From positions 62,001-126,000 of the forward strand of contig NZ_MAXC01000055.1 in NCBI RefSeq assembly GCF_001693485.1: a DNA stretch of 64,000 nucleotides. Reading direction: 5' to 3'. Under the pieces are notes generated by a model that was given only the letters and a program-made list of their open reading frames with translations, had not been told where the DNA came from and ran no database searches. This document shows, in pieces, positions 24,647 through 33,281 of this stretch. Both the position numbers and the translations under genes were made by a program. This stretch comes from Bradyrhizobium sp. LMTR 3 (GTDB taxonomy: Bacteria > Pseudomonadota > Alphaproteobacteria > Rhizobiales > Xanthobacteraceae). Position 1 is the stretch's first letter. Each line of letters opens with the position of its first letter.

Positions 24647-25515
24647 CCGACGCGCTCCGAGCGCGCGAAAAGTCCGGTCGGCTTGAAGATCAGAACCGCG
24701 ATAATGATCAGAAAGCCCATGGCGTCGCGGTATCCCGACGAAACATAGCCGGCGCCGAGTTCTTCAGCCAATGCCAGAAGAAAGCCGCCGATAACGGCGC
24801 CGGTGATGTTGCCAAGCCCGCCCAGGATGACGATTGCGAACGCCTTGACGGCGGCGAGATCGCCCATTTGCGGGAAGATCACATAGACCGGGCCAAGCAG
24901 CGCACCGGCGGCGGCGGCCAGGCTCGAACCGATTGCGAAGGTCGATGTGTAGATGAGGTCGACATTGACGCCCATCAGCGAGGCGGTGTCCTGATCCTGA
25001 AACGTCGCCCGCATCGCGCAGCCGAGCTTGGTCCTGTTAATCAGGAGGTAGGTGACCACGATCAGCATGCCCGCCGCGGCAAGCACGAACAGCCGTAGCC
25101 AGGACACCGACACCGGTCCCAGCACCAGCGGCGCCTCCGGGAACGGTGTCGTCACCGACTTGGCCACCCCACCCCAGATCCACAGAGTGCCGGACTGCAT
25201 CGCGATCCAGGCACCGATCATCACCAGCATCGTGGTATCGATGTCGGAGCCACGCAGTGGCCGCAGCAGCGTCAGCTCGATCGTGGCTCCGAGCAGCCAG
25301 CCGGCCAGCACGGCCAGCGGCAGCGCGAGGAAGAAATTGACCCCGAGTTGATGCACCACGATGAACATGATGTAGGCGCCGAACGTATACAGCACGCCGT
25401 GCGTAAAATTCACGACGTTCATGATGCCGAAGATCAATGTCAGCCCAATTCCCAGCAGCGCGTAGGTGCCGCCGAGGACCAGCATGTTGATCAGATGCTG
25501 CAGAAACTCGCTCAA
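24643..25515 (-). CDS. livH: Branched-chain-type ABC transporter permease (LivH)
   Basis: Inner-membrane channel subunit. The TTG at 25515 (GGAG 6 bases upstream) gives MSEFLQHLINMLVLGGTYAL, the usual LivH beginning; a further upstream start would add 22 polar residues. Family signatures are GIGLTLIFGIMNVVNFTHG and CAMRATFQDQDTASLMGVN, with several membrane helices in between. It follows the binding-protein gene by 73 bases. Confidence 0.93.
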   Translation of the reverse strand: MSEFLQHLINMLVLGGTYALLGIGLTLIFGIMNVVNFTHGVLYTFGAYIMFIVVHQLGVNFFLALPLAVLAGWLLGATIELTLLRPLRGSDIDTTMLVMIGAWIAMQSGTLWIWGGVAKSVTTPFPEAPLVLGPVSVSWLRLFVLAAAGMLIVVTYLLINRTKLGCAMRATFQDQDTASLMGVNVDLIYTSTFAIGSSLAAAAGALLGPVYVIFPQMGDLAAVKAFAIVILGGLGNITGAVIGGFLLALAEELGAGYVSSGYRDAMGFLIIIAVLIFKPTGLFARSERVG

Positions 25516-25588
25516 GCTCGCTCCAAATATTCCCGACGCAGGCGAGGTCCGCGATTGCCCGCGGCCCTCGTCGATCAGCAACCCGACG

Positions 25589-26743
25589 TCAGAGCGTCTT
25601 CATGCCGATCTTGCCGTCGGTGATTTCGATCAGGTAGACGTTGGGCTGACTCTGGCCGCTTTCCTTGCCTACGGGGCCGGACTTGCGGAACACGATATCG
25701 CCGTTCAGGCCCTTGATCTTGATGTCCCACAGCGCGGCCTTGATTGCCGCCGGCTCCGCTTTGCCCGCCTTCTCGATCGCCGCCGCGACGGTGCGGATGC
25801 CGTCATAGCCGCGGAAGCTTTCGGTGCAGCCGGCGAAGTCGAAGCCGCGCTTCTTCCATTCGGCGATGAAGTAGTTGGTCGCTTCGGGGTTCGGCGTCTT
25901 GTCGGGGAACCAAGGCAGGAAGGTCGTCAGATGCATGGTTCCGTTGGCGGCTGCCCCCGCCTGCGCGATGATCTGGTCCGGATTCTGCGAACCGCCGGTG
26001 GTGATAATGCGCTTCTTCAGGCCGAGCGCCGCGGCCTGCTTGAAGATCAGCGTGAGCTGATCCACCGCCGTCGTCACGATGATGGTTTCGGAATCGGTAC
26101 CCTTGAGCTTGGAAAGCTGCGCGCTCATGTCCTGCGCGCCCTGATCCATCGTCTCGACCGCGCCGACCGCGATCCCCTTTTCCTTCATCATCTTGCTGAA
26201 ATCTTCGGCGGTGCCGCGGCCCCAGTCGTTATTGATGACGAGGAAATCGACCTTCTTCAGTTCCAGCTTGTCGACGATTCCCTTGAACGCCGCGGCCTCG
26301 ATCGCCGAAGGCGGCGAGATCCGGAAGATGTAGGGATTTCCCGTCGTGGTGATCTTGCCCGACGAGGAGGTCTCGACCACCATTGGCGTCTCGTATTCCA
26401 TTAGTTTGGGCATCACCGCCAGCGTCAGGCTGGAGCCCCACGCACCCATCAGAACCGGCACCTTGTCGCTCGTGATTAGTTTCTCGGCGACGGCGGCGGC
26501 CTCCGTCGGATTGCTCTTGTTGTCCTCGATGACAAGCTCGATCTTCTTGCCGAGAATACCGCCCTTCGCATTGATCTCGTCGGCAGCGATCTTGGCGCCA
26601 TTGACGACATAGGTTCCGGAAGCGGCGAACGCGCCCGTGAGGGGCTCGTTGACGCCGATCTTGATGGTCTGAGCCTCGGCGGCGCCACCCAGGAAAGCAA
26701 TCGCCAGCGCAATCGCTGAAACACTTCTGAAAGTTAGTGTCAT
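25589..26743 (-). CDS. Branched-chain-type ABC transporter solute-binding protein
   Basis: Periplasmic binding protein, 384 residues from ATG 26743 (GGAG 7 bases upstream) with a signal peptide ending at GGAAEAQ. The mature protein begins TIKIGVNEPLTGAFAASGTY, typical of the Leu/Ile/Val-binding (LivK/AmiC) fold; GAWGSSLTLAVMPKLMEYE and GRGTAEDFSKMMKE are further family segments. Despite the family name, many members in alphaproteobacteria bind aromatic or heterocyclic compounds, which would suit the hydroxylase genes just upstream. Confidence 0.93.
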   Translation of the reverse strand: MTLTFRSVSAIALAIAFLGGAAEAQTIKIGVNEPLTGAFAASGTYVVNGAKIAADEINAKGGILGKKIELVIEDNKSNPTEAAAVAEKLITSDKVPVLMGAWGSSLTLAVMPKLMEYETPMVVETSSSGKITTTGNPYIFRISPPSAIEAAAFKGIVDKLELKKVDFLVINNDWGRGTAEDFSKMMKEKGIAVGAVETMDQGAQDMSAQLSKLKGTDSETIIVTTAVDQLTLIFKQAAALGLKKRIITTGGSQNPDQIIAQAGAAANGTMHLTTFLPWFPDKTPNPEATNYFIAEWKKRGFDFAGCTESFRGYDGIRTVAAAIEKAGKAEPAAIKAALWDIKIKGLNGDIVFRKSGPVGKESGQSQPNVYLIEITDGKIGMKTL

Positions 26744-26815
26744 CTGGTTCTCCAATCTCACGCTGTTAATCCATCTACGTCCAAACATCGCCCCGCACCG
26801 CGGAACGTCGAGCCG

Positions 26816-28015
26816 TCACGCGCTGCCATCCTTGTCGGACGAGAAGCGAGCAAACCAGCGCGCGACCCGCACGCGCAAAAGGCCTGATACCAGCGACATC
26901 GCGTTGAGCTTGCCGGGCGTTGCAGCGGCCGGTGAGGTACCCGACAAGCGGCGGTCGAGATTGCCGGCAAACTCCGCGATCAACCGCGCCGCGAGATCGC
27001 GCACCAGCCCCGGTCTTCCGACCTGCGCCAGCATACCCGTCAGCGTGTATCCGATGGAGAGGTCGACGCGCGTTGCAGCGCCCTGCTCGATCGGCACCAG
27101 CCGGTAGCGAATTTCGCCCTGGGTCGAGGATCGGCTCCGCTGGTCGTTGCCGATACCGACGATGCGACCGGACATATCGGCCGCGTTCCGTTCGACCCGA
27201 GCAAGCCCAGAGAATGTCGCGGCAATCGGACCAAGCTTGACGCGGATCGCGCCTTCAACGCGCTCCGGGCTCGGCGGCGCCGTCAATGACGCGCCGGGAA
27301 GGCAGGCCGCAACCGCCGCGATGTCACCGAACATCGCAAAGACCTGCGCGGGCGAATGCGTGATGCTGAACTGCTGCGTCAGAACAACGGCCGGCGTGAA
27401 GTCGGCAATTGCGTTGACCCGGGAGAGCGCTTCAGTCGATGTTTTTCCGCGACCAATGCCTGTGGCCTTCACGCCGTTGCGCGCGCTCCGACCCGAGCCG
27501 ACCGGGCCCAGGACCTTCCGTCCACCGCCTGGTTCTGGCGCGATATCGCGTGCGCGCCGCGCTTCGATGACGGACTGAACCGCCCGCACGATGCCGACAT
27601 AGCCGGTGCACCGGCACAAATTGCCGCTCAAGCCAACGCGGATGGCACGCTCGTCGGCATCCGGCAGGCGCAGCACGAGATCGCGCGCGGAAACCAGCAT
27701 GCCCGGCGTGCAATAGCCGCACTGCAACGCATGCTCGCGGGTGAAGGCGGCACGAAGCTCCGATGTAACTGCATCCTCGTCGAGGCCTTCGATCGTGGTG
27801 ACCTCTGCGCCTTCGCAGGCAACCGCATAAGTGATGCACGAACGCGCCGGCGCGCCGTCGAGCAACACCGTGCATGCGCCGCAGACACCATGTTCGCAGC
27901 CGAGGTGGGTACCGGTCATGTCGAGCTTGTCGCGGACGAAATCCGCAAGGCTGGTGCGCGGTTCCGCAACCGCCTGCACCGAATGCCCGTTCACGGTGAG
28001 TTCAATCATGCTCAT
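26816..28015 (-). CDS. Fusion of [2Fe-2S] small subunit (CoxS-like) and CoxG-like SRPBCC domain
   Basis: Electron-transfer subunit of a molybdenum hydroxylase, 399 residues, over twice the usual 160. Residues 1-155 carry the plant-type cluster (LGCEHGVCGACTVLLDG) and the second cluster (CGYCTPGM, LCRCTGY). After an Arg/Gly linker (160-200), residues about 210-350 form a CoxG-like SRPBCC domain (SPAQVFAMFGDIAAVAACLP, GAIRVKLGPIAATFSGLARV), followed by a tail with a hydrophobic/amphipathic stretch. CoxG in CO dehydrogenase anchors the enzyme at the membrane; a fusion would fix it to the small subunit. It overlaps the FAD subunit by 4 bases. Confidence 0.92.
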   Translation of the reverse strand: MSMIELTVNGHSVQAVAEPRTSLADFVRDKLDMTGTHLGCEHGVCGACTVLLDGAPARSCITYAVACEGAEVTTIEGLDEDAVTSELRAAFTREHALQCGYCTPGMLVSARDLVLRLPDADERAIRVGLSGNLCRCTGYVGIVRAVQSVIEARRARDIAPEPGGGRKVLGPVGSGRSARNGVKATGIGRGKTSTEALSRVNAIADFTPAVVLTQQFSITHSPAQVFAMFGDIAAVAACLPGASLTAPPSPERVEGAIRVKLGPIAATFSGLARVERNAADMSGRIVGIGNDQRSRSSTQGEIRYRLVPIEQGAATRVDLSIGYTLTGMLAQVGRPGLVRDLAARLIAEFAGNLDRRLSGTSPAAATPGKLNAMSLVSGLLRVRVARWFARFSSDKDGSA

Positions 28016-28848
28016 GCGGCAGCCTCGCGGACTGCACGCTTCAGCGCATTGACATGAATATGACGGTGAGCCGCGTCCGACACGCCGGCCTTGGTCAGAA
28101 TGGCGTCTGCGACACGCGGGTCGAAGCGCTCCTTGTAGTCGCCGGTGATGCGTCCACCGAACAGCTCATCGGCATCGGTCATGACGATCGGCGCGGAATC
28201 GATTGCGCCGATCACGACACGAACCGTTGCCGCGCTCGGGTCGATCATGACCGCACCGATCGCGTGCGCGAACTCACCGGTCTTGCGGCAGCTCTTGACG
28301 TAACCCCAATGGACTGAAGGCGGCATTGCCGGAACATGAACGGTCTCGACGATTTCGCCCGCACGCAAAGTAGATTCCAGCGCGCCGACGATGAAATCCT
28401 CGATCGCAACGGTACGCGAACCCGCAAGGCTTCGCAGCGTCAGCTTTGCGCCCAACGCCGACAGCGCGGATATCCAGTCCGCCGCGGGATCGGCATGGCT
28501 CAGCGATCCGCCAATGGTGCCGCGGTTGCGAACGGCGCGATAGGCGATGTTGCCGGCGACACGGCGCATAGCGCCGCGCGTGACATCCGGAATGCGTCCA
28601 TCCTCGATGTCGGCATGGGTGACACAGGCCCCGACAACGAGTTCATCGTCACGGCGCTCCACCTGCTTGAGTTCAGCAACGCCCGTGATGTCAACGATCA
28701 GCTCAGGCTCCACGAGCCGCAGGTTGAGCATGGGCCCCAGCGACTGGCCGCCGGCGATGATTTTTACGGAGGCGTCGGCTTCGGCCAGCACGGCAAGCGC
28801 TGCCTGCAGATCGCGCGGACGTTCGTAGCCGAAAGGAGCCGGTTTCAT
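28012..28848 (-). CDS. FAD-binding medium subunit of molybdenum hydroxylase (CoxM-like)
   Basis: 278 residues, passes electrons between the [2Fe-2S] subunit and an acceptor. FAD motifs: IIAGGQSLGPMLNLRL (about 35-50) and NRGTIGGSLSHADPAADW (about 107-124), followed by the CO-dehydrogenase flavoprotein C-terminal domain. It overlaps both the large and small subunit genes by 4 bases. It is a normal length for the family and shows no anomaly. Confidence 0.95.
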   Translation of the reverse strand: MKPAPFGYERPRDLQAALAVLAEADASVKIIAGGQSLGPMLNLRLVEPELIVDITGVAELKQVERRDDELVVGACVTHADIEDGRIPDVTRGAMRRVAGNIAYRAVRNRGTIGGSLSHADPAADWISALSALGAKLTLRSLAGSRTVAIEDFIVGALESTLRAGEIVETVHVPAMPPSVHWGYVKSCRKTGEFAHAIGAVMIDPSAATVRVVIGAIDSAPIVMTDADELFGGRITGDYKERFDPRVADAILTKAGVSDAAHRHIHVNALKRAVREAAA

Positions 28849-31229
28849 GCCGCCGGCCTTTCAGCTTCGCGTGCAGCCAGGATCGCCTCGACGACTCGGT
28901 GCGGCGTAATCGGCGACTGCATCAGTTCGACGCCGAGCGGCCGCAGGGCGTCGTTGACGGCGTTGGCGATCGCAGCCGGTGGCGCGATGGCGCCGCCTTC
29001 GCCGATGCCCTTCACACCGAACTGCGTATAGGGCGACGGCGTCTCCATGTGATCGAGGCGTGGCGCCGGCACTTCGGTTGGACCAGGCAGCAGGTAATCC
29101 GCTAACGTCGTCGCAAGCGGCTGACCGGCCGCATCGAACGGCATCTCCTCGTACAATGCGGTGCCGATGCCCTGGGCCAGACCGCCATATATCTGGCCGT
29201 CCACCACCATCGGATTGACCAGAACACCGCCGTCCTCCACGATGACGTAGTCGAGGATTTCGATCTCTCCCAGATCGGGATCCACCGCGACGACCGCAGC
29301 GTGCGCGGCATAGCTGAAGGTTCCGGAATCGCGTTGCGGCTTGTAGCCCGACGTCACCTCCAGTCCGCCCGGATCGACATCGGCCGGTAAATCCTGCGGA
29401 CGGCGGTACCAGGTGTGGGCGATCTCGTTCAGGGTCACGCTGCCGTTGACGCCCCGGACTGCGCCGTCCTGCAGCACCACCGCGGCGGGATCGTGCTGCA
29501 GCAGCTTGGCGCCGATGCGCCCGGCGCGTTCGCCCAACTCGCGGCAGGCGGTCGCAACTGCGCCGCCCGCCATCACCATCGAACGCGAGCCCCATGTGCC
29601 GGTGGAGTACGGCGTCATCGCGGTGTCGCCGAGAATGACGCGCACCCTGGCGACATCGACGCCCAGCATCTCGTGGGCGACCTGCGCGAGCGTCGTCTCC
29701 ATGCCTTGCCCGTGCGAATGCACGCCGACGCGCAGTTCGAGGCCGCCGTCCGGCGTCAGGCGTGCGGATGCCTGTTCGTGGCCGGGCACCATCGGAATGC
29801 CCCAGCCTGAATAGACCGACGTTCCGTGCGCGGCCTGCTCGCAATAGATAGAAACGCCGACGCCGATCCGCCGCCCGTCCATCTCGCCCCTGCGCTGACG
29901 CGCCCGCACGCCGTTAATATCGATGGACGCCAGCGCCCGCCGCATCGCCTCGGGATAGTCCCCGCTGTCAAAATGTTTTTTGGTGATGTTGTCGAACGGC
30001 ATTTGCTCGGGGCGCACGAGATTGCGTAGACGCACTTCGCCCGGCTCCAACCCGGCTTCCGCCGCGACCAGATCAAGCATCAGTTCCAGCGCAAAGCAGA
30101 CGCCGGTGCGCGCCACGCCGCGATAGGGCAGGATCGGACATTTGTTGGTGGCAACGGAAAACGTCCGGCAGCGATAGGCCGGCATCAGATAAGGTCCCGG
30201 CAGGATGCTGGCGACCTGCGCGGCCTCAAGGCACGCCGAGAACGGATAGGAGGAGTAGGCGCCGGAGTCGACGGTCGCTTCGCAATCGATGCCGCGCAGC
30301 CGGCCGTCCCGGTCGGCATAGACGGTGATCCTGTAGTGGTGCTCGCGGCAGTTGGAACTGGCGGTAAGATGCTCGCGGCGATCCTCGGTCCAGCGCACCG
30401 GGTGGCTGCGGCGCATCGTCAGCCAGGACAGGCAGACTTCTTCGGGCAGCAGGATTCCTTTGTGACCGAAGCCGCCGCCGACGTCGGGCGAAACAACGCG
30501 AATTCGCCCCTGGTCCATGCCGAGGCATTCGGAAAGACCGCTGCGCGTGATATGCGGCATCTGCGCGGCGGAATAAAGCGTGAGCTGGTCGAGGCGCTGG
30601 TCGAAGGTCGCGACGACGCCGCGCCCCTCGAGCGGTGACATGCACTGGCGCGCGGTCGATATCTCGCGGGTCACTTTGATTGGTGCATCGAACGCCCTCG
30701 AGATATCAACCTCGAAATTGGTTTCGAGGAAGACATTGTCGCCCCACTCCTCGTGCACCAGGGCCGAACCGGGCTCGCGCGCTTTCCGCATATCGTAGAC
30801 TGTGGGAAGTTCCTCAAGATCAAGCGTCACCGCTGCCGCGATGTCCTCCGCCTCGGCCCGCGTCGGCGCGACGCACATGGCGACCAGTTCGCCGACCTGG
30901 CGCACCTTGCCGATGGCGAGTACCGGCTGCTCGGAGATTTTGAAGCCCGGCAACCCCGACACGGCCCGGATCGGCTTGACGCCAACCAGATCCGCTGCGG
31001 TGAAGACGCTGGCGCGATAGCGCTCCGGCACATCTATTGCGCGGATCCGCGCATGCGCCAGCGGACTGCGCACAAAAGCAACGTCCTGCATTCCGGCGAG
31101 ACGAATGTCAGCCACGAATTGTCCGCGGCCACGCATCAAGCGATCGTCTTCCTTGCGCGGCAGCCGCGCGCCGACGCCTTGTCCGACGCCCGCTCCACCT
31201 GCGGAGGGAAAATCGCGCTCGTTGCGCAC
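28845..31229 (-). CDS. Molybdopterin-binding large subunit, xanthine-dehydrogenase / CoxL family
   Basis: Catalytic subunit that hydroxylates a substrate with water as oxygen source. The GTG at 31229 is chosen because GAGGAG lies 9 bases upstream (protein begins VRNERDFPSAGG), giving 794 residues, the usual length. Mo-cofactor motifs: GGGFGHKG, PYRGVARTGVCFALE, GTWGSRSMVMAGGA, and the catalytic Glu in KGIGEGGAIAPPAAIANAV near the end. The AYxCSFR loop of genuine CO dehydrogenase is absent, so the name CO dehydrogenase should not be used. An N-heterocycle or aldehyde is the more likely substrate. Confidence 0.93.
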   Translation of the reverse strand: MRNERDFPSAGGAGVGQGVGARLPRKEDDRLMRGRGQFVADIRLAGMQDVAFVRSPLAHARIRAIDVPERYRASVFTAADLVGVKPIRAVSGLPGFKISEQPVLAIGKVRQVGELVAMCVAPTRAEAEDIAAAVTLDLEELPTVYDMRKAREPGSALVHEEWGDNVFLETNFEVDISRAFDAPIKVTREISTARQCMSPLEGRGVVATFDQRLDQLTLYSAAQMPHITRSGLSECLGMDQGRIRVVSPDVGGGFGHKGILLPEEVCLSWLTMRRSHPVRWTEDRREHLTASSNCREHHYRITVYADRDGRLRGIDCEATVDSGAYSSYPFSACLEAAQVASILPGPYLMPAYRCRTFSVATNKCPILPYRGVARTGVCFALELMLDLVAAEAGLEPGEVRLRNLVRPEQMPFDNITKKHFDSGDYPEAMRRALASIDINGVRARQRRGEMDGRRIGVGVSIYCEQAAHGTSVYSGWGIPMVPGHEQASARLTPDGGLELRVGVHSHGQGMETTLAQVAHEMLGVDVARVRVILGDTAMTPYSTGTWGSRSMVMAGGAVATACRELGERAGRIGAKLLQHDPAAVVLQDGAVRGVNGSVTLNEIAHTWYRRPQDLPADVDPGGLEVTSGYKPQRDSGTFSYAAHAAVVAVDPDLGEIEILDYVIVEDGGVLVNPMVVDGQIYGGLAQGIGTALYEEMPFDAAGQPLATTLADYLLPGPTEVPAPRLDHMETPSPYTQFGVKGIGEGGAIAPPAAIANAVNDALRPLGVELMQSPITPHRVVEAILAAREAERPAA

Positions 31230-31266
31230 TATGCCGTTCTCCTCGATCGCGCTGATGCCGATCTCT

Positions 31267-32544
31267 TCACGCCGCAACTGCCTGCGGCAGGATGGACGCG
31301 ACTGCATCGTATCGTGTGCCCGCACGGAGACAGAACACGGGCTGCAGAAGACGCTCGGCGATGACTTCGTTCTTCTCGTTGTCAGCAAGGACGAACCTGC
31401 CGGCCTTTTCCGAGACCACGGAGATGTCGGCCTCCCTGCCCACCTTGAGCGCGCCGATTTCGTCGGCGCGGCCGAGCATTTTGGCGGGGTTCGACGTAAC
31501 CATCGGCACGACCTGTTCGAGCGTCAGGCCGAGCGCGATCATCGAACTCATGGCTTGAACGAGGCTGAACTTGGCCTGGCCGGCGAAGGGATGGTTCTCA
31601 TCATCCTCGTGCTGGTCAGGCGTGCCGGCAGGCGCAGGCACGTGCGTGTTGTAGCCGTGAATGTCGGCGCCGAGCGTTGTCGGAACGATTCCCGCCGCGA
31701 GCGCCTTTTTGGCGAGCCGATAGGAGAAATGGCTGCCGTGGCCAACATCGACCTTCAGCCCGCGATCGAGCGCCGCCTGGATCACCGGATGCACTTCGCC
31801 CTCGCGGTTGACGAACCCGCCGGGATGACGCGTGAACGGATGCGCCAGAACGTCTCCCTCCCGCAGCAGCGGGATCACGCGTTCCAGAATCGTGTCGACG
31901 TCTTCACCATTGGTGCCGCTCTCGGGCAGTCCCCAGAGCTGACCGAAATGCACGTAGACCGGCAAATCGACGCGACGCCCGATCTCGGCCGCCATTTCAA
32001 TGACGCGAATGCCCCAGCGCGCAAAACCGCCGATCTCCGCATGGGCTTTGATGCCGCGAACCAGATCGAGATTGGACGTGGCCGACTTCACCGTCGCATC
32101 GATATCGACGCCATCCGGGCTGTAGAGTTTTGGATAGTAATGTCCCTCGAGTCCGCCCACCAGATACGCCGACAGGAATGCATAGACGCGCGACTTCGCG
32201 GGCTCAGCGACGAAGCGCCGAAACCCCGGCAGCGTCATGCATGACGGACCGCCCTGGTCGACCAGTGTCGTCACGCCGGACTGAACGCCCACCATGTCGG
32301 CATTCATTCCAAAGCGGCCAGTGACGTATTGATAGACATGCGCGTGGGTATCGATCAGCCCCGGCAACACCAGCTTGCCGGTCACGTCGATCACCTCTTT
32401 GGCACTCGTCGGCAGAATGTCGGGCTGCACGGCCGCGATCTTGCCGTTGCGAATGGCGACGTCCCTGATCCCGTCGATGCCGGAGGCGGGGCAGATCACG
32501 CGGCCGCCGCGCAAAAGCTGGTCGAAGGTGGCGCTGACAGACAT
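31267..32544 (-). CDS. Amidohydrolase/deacetylase-type metallohydrolase, COG3964-like
   Basis: TIM-barrel metal-dependent hydrolase of amide or ester bonds, 425 residues. Metal ligands: HAH in LIDTHAHVYQY (about 65-71), the bridging lysine of RGIKAHAEIGG, His of VYVHFGQ, His of VLAHPFTRHP, and Asp of LGADIHGYN. It resembles the dihydroorotase-like COG3964 proteins, some of which deacetylate N- or O-acyl acids. It is the first gene of the ten-gene unit, 37 bases before the large hydroxylase subunit, and faces the MarR gene. It could open a ring or remove an acyl group before or after hydroxylation. Confidence 0.9.
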   Translation of the reverse strand: MSVSATFDQLLRGGRVICPASGIDGIRDVAIRNGKIAAVQPDILPTSAKEVIDVTGKLVLPGLIDTHAHVYQYVTGRFGMNADMVGVQSGVTTLVDQGGPSCMTLPGFRRFVAEPAKSRVYAFLSAYLVGGLEGHYYPKLYSPDGVDIDATVKSATSNLDLVRGIKAHAEIGGFARWGIRVIEMAAEIGRRVDLPVYVHFGQLWGLPESGTNGEDVDTILERVIPLLREGDVLAHPFTRHPGGFVNREGEVHPVIQAALDRGLKVDVGHGSHFSYRLAKKALAAGIVPTTLGADIHGYNTHVPAPAGTPDQHEDDENHPFAGQAKFSLVQAMSSMIALGLTLEQVVPMVTSNPAKMLGRADEIGALKVGREADISVVSEKAGRFVLADNEKNEVIAERLLQPVFCLRAGTRYDAVASILPQAVAA

Positions 32545-32594
32545 GTACGATCTCTCCTCTGCTTTCGTTGACGGAGCCTAACCCCAGTCCCGCC

Positions 32595-32620
32595 AAAATA
32601 CGAAGCATACTTCGCATTTT
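32595..32620. promoter_or_regulatory. Near-perfect inverted repeat, probable MarR operator
   Basis: Arms AAAATACGAAG and CTTCGCATTTT around CATA match as reverse complements at 10 of 11 positions. It is the only AT-rich palindrome in the divergent gap between the amidohydrolase and MarR genes, 51 bases from the amidohydrolase start. MarR dimers bind such repeats, so one site could control both directions. Confidence 0.75.
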
Positions 32621-32711
32621 ACAGGAGCAAACTTCATGCCATGATCCAGCCGTGGCGAGGCCAAATCGAATCGGGCTACTGGCGCCAATGTTCCGAGGCT
32701 GGGAGAGTGCA

Positions 32712-33206
32712 TTGCGAAAAGCAAAGAAGGGTCGCGTCGAGATCAGGCACCGCCCGTGGCCGTTATCGCAACGGCCGGGATTTTTGATCCGGCGGTTGCA
32801 CCAGATCCATGTCGCGTTGTTCCAGGAAGCATGCAGCGAATTCGAGGTGACGCCGCTGCAATACAGCCTGCTTTCCGCACTCGCCGTGCGAAAAACCGCC
32901 GATCAGACCACATTAGCGGCCGATATCGCACTGGACAGGACGACGACAACCGGCGCGCTCAAGCGGCTTGCTGCCCGCAATCTGGTCGAGAGAGCCGTGA
33001 ATGACGAAGACCGCCGTGCGCGGCTATGCAAATTGACCGCGGCGGGAGCCGCCCTTCTCGCAAAAATCGAGACCCCCGCGCGGGCCGCACATCGCGCCAC
33101 GCTCGGCGATCTGACCGAACGGGAACAGGCTCTGTTCATCGACATGATGCAGCGCATTGTCGCAGGTAACGCCAATCGCGACAGTAGTGCTGCCCTGTTC
33201 GACTAG
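32712..33206 (+). CDS. MarR-family transcriptional regulator
   Basis: Dimeric winged-helix repressor, about 164 residues. A TTG at 32712 with GGGAG 7 bases upstream gives MRKAKKGRVEIRHRPWPLSQ, the normal family beginning; an ATG at 32688 is an alternative. The helix-turn-helix and wing are seen at about residues 55-105 (TTLAADIALDRTTTTGALKR, RNLVERAVNDEDRRARLCKL). It is divergent from the amidohydrolase / hydroxylase / ABC unit, with the palindrome in between, so it most likely represses that unit and is released by the substrate or an aromatic intermediate. Confidence 0.92.
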   Translation: MRKAKKGRVEIRHRPWPLSQRPGFLIRRLHQIHVALFQEACSEFEVTPLQYSLLSALAVRKTADQTTLAADIALDRTTTTGALKRLAARNLVERAVNDEDRRARLCKLTAAGAALLAKIETPARAAHRATLGDLTEREQALFIDMMQRIVAGNANRDSSAALFD

Positions 33207-33281
33207 ACGCGGCTCGTCCGATCTGCTGTCTTTTTAGCTAGGCCTGCACAATTAGTGGTCGTTCGCGGGACCGCCGATGGA

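Noticed and set aside
26816..31229. Calling the Mo hydroxylase a carbon monoxide dehydrogenase
   Set aside because: The Cys-containing AYxCSFR loop needed for the Cu-Mo site is absent; the large subunit has PYRGVARTG instead.
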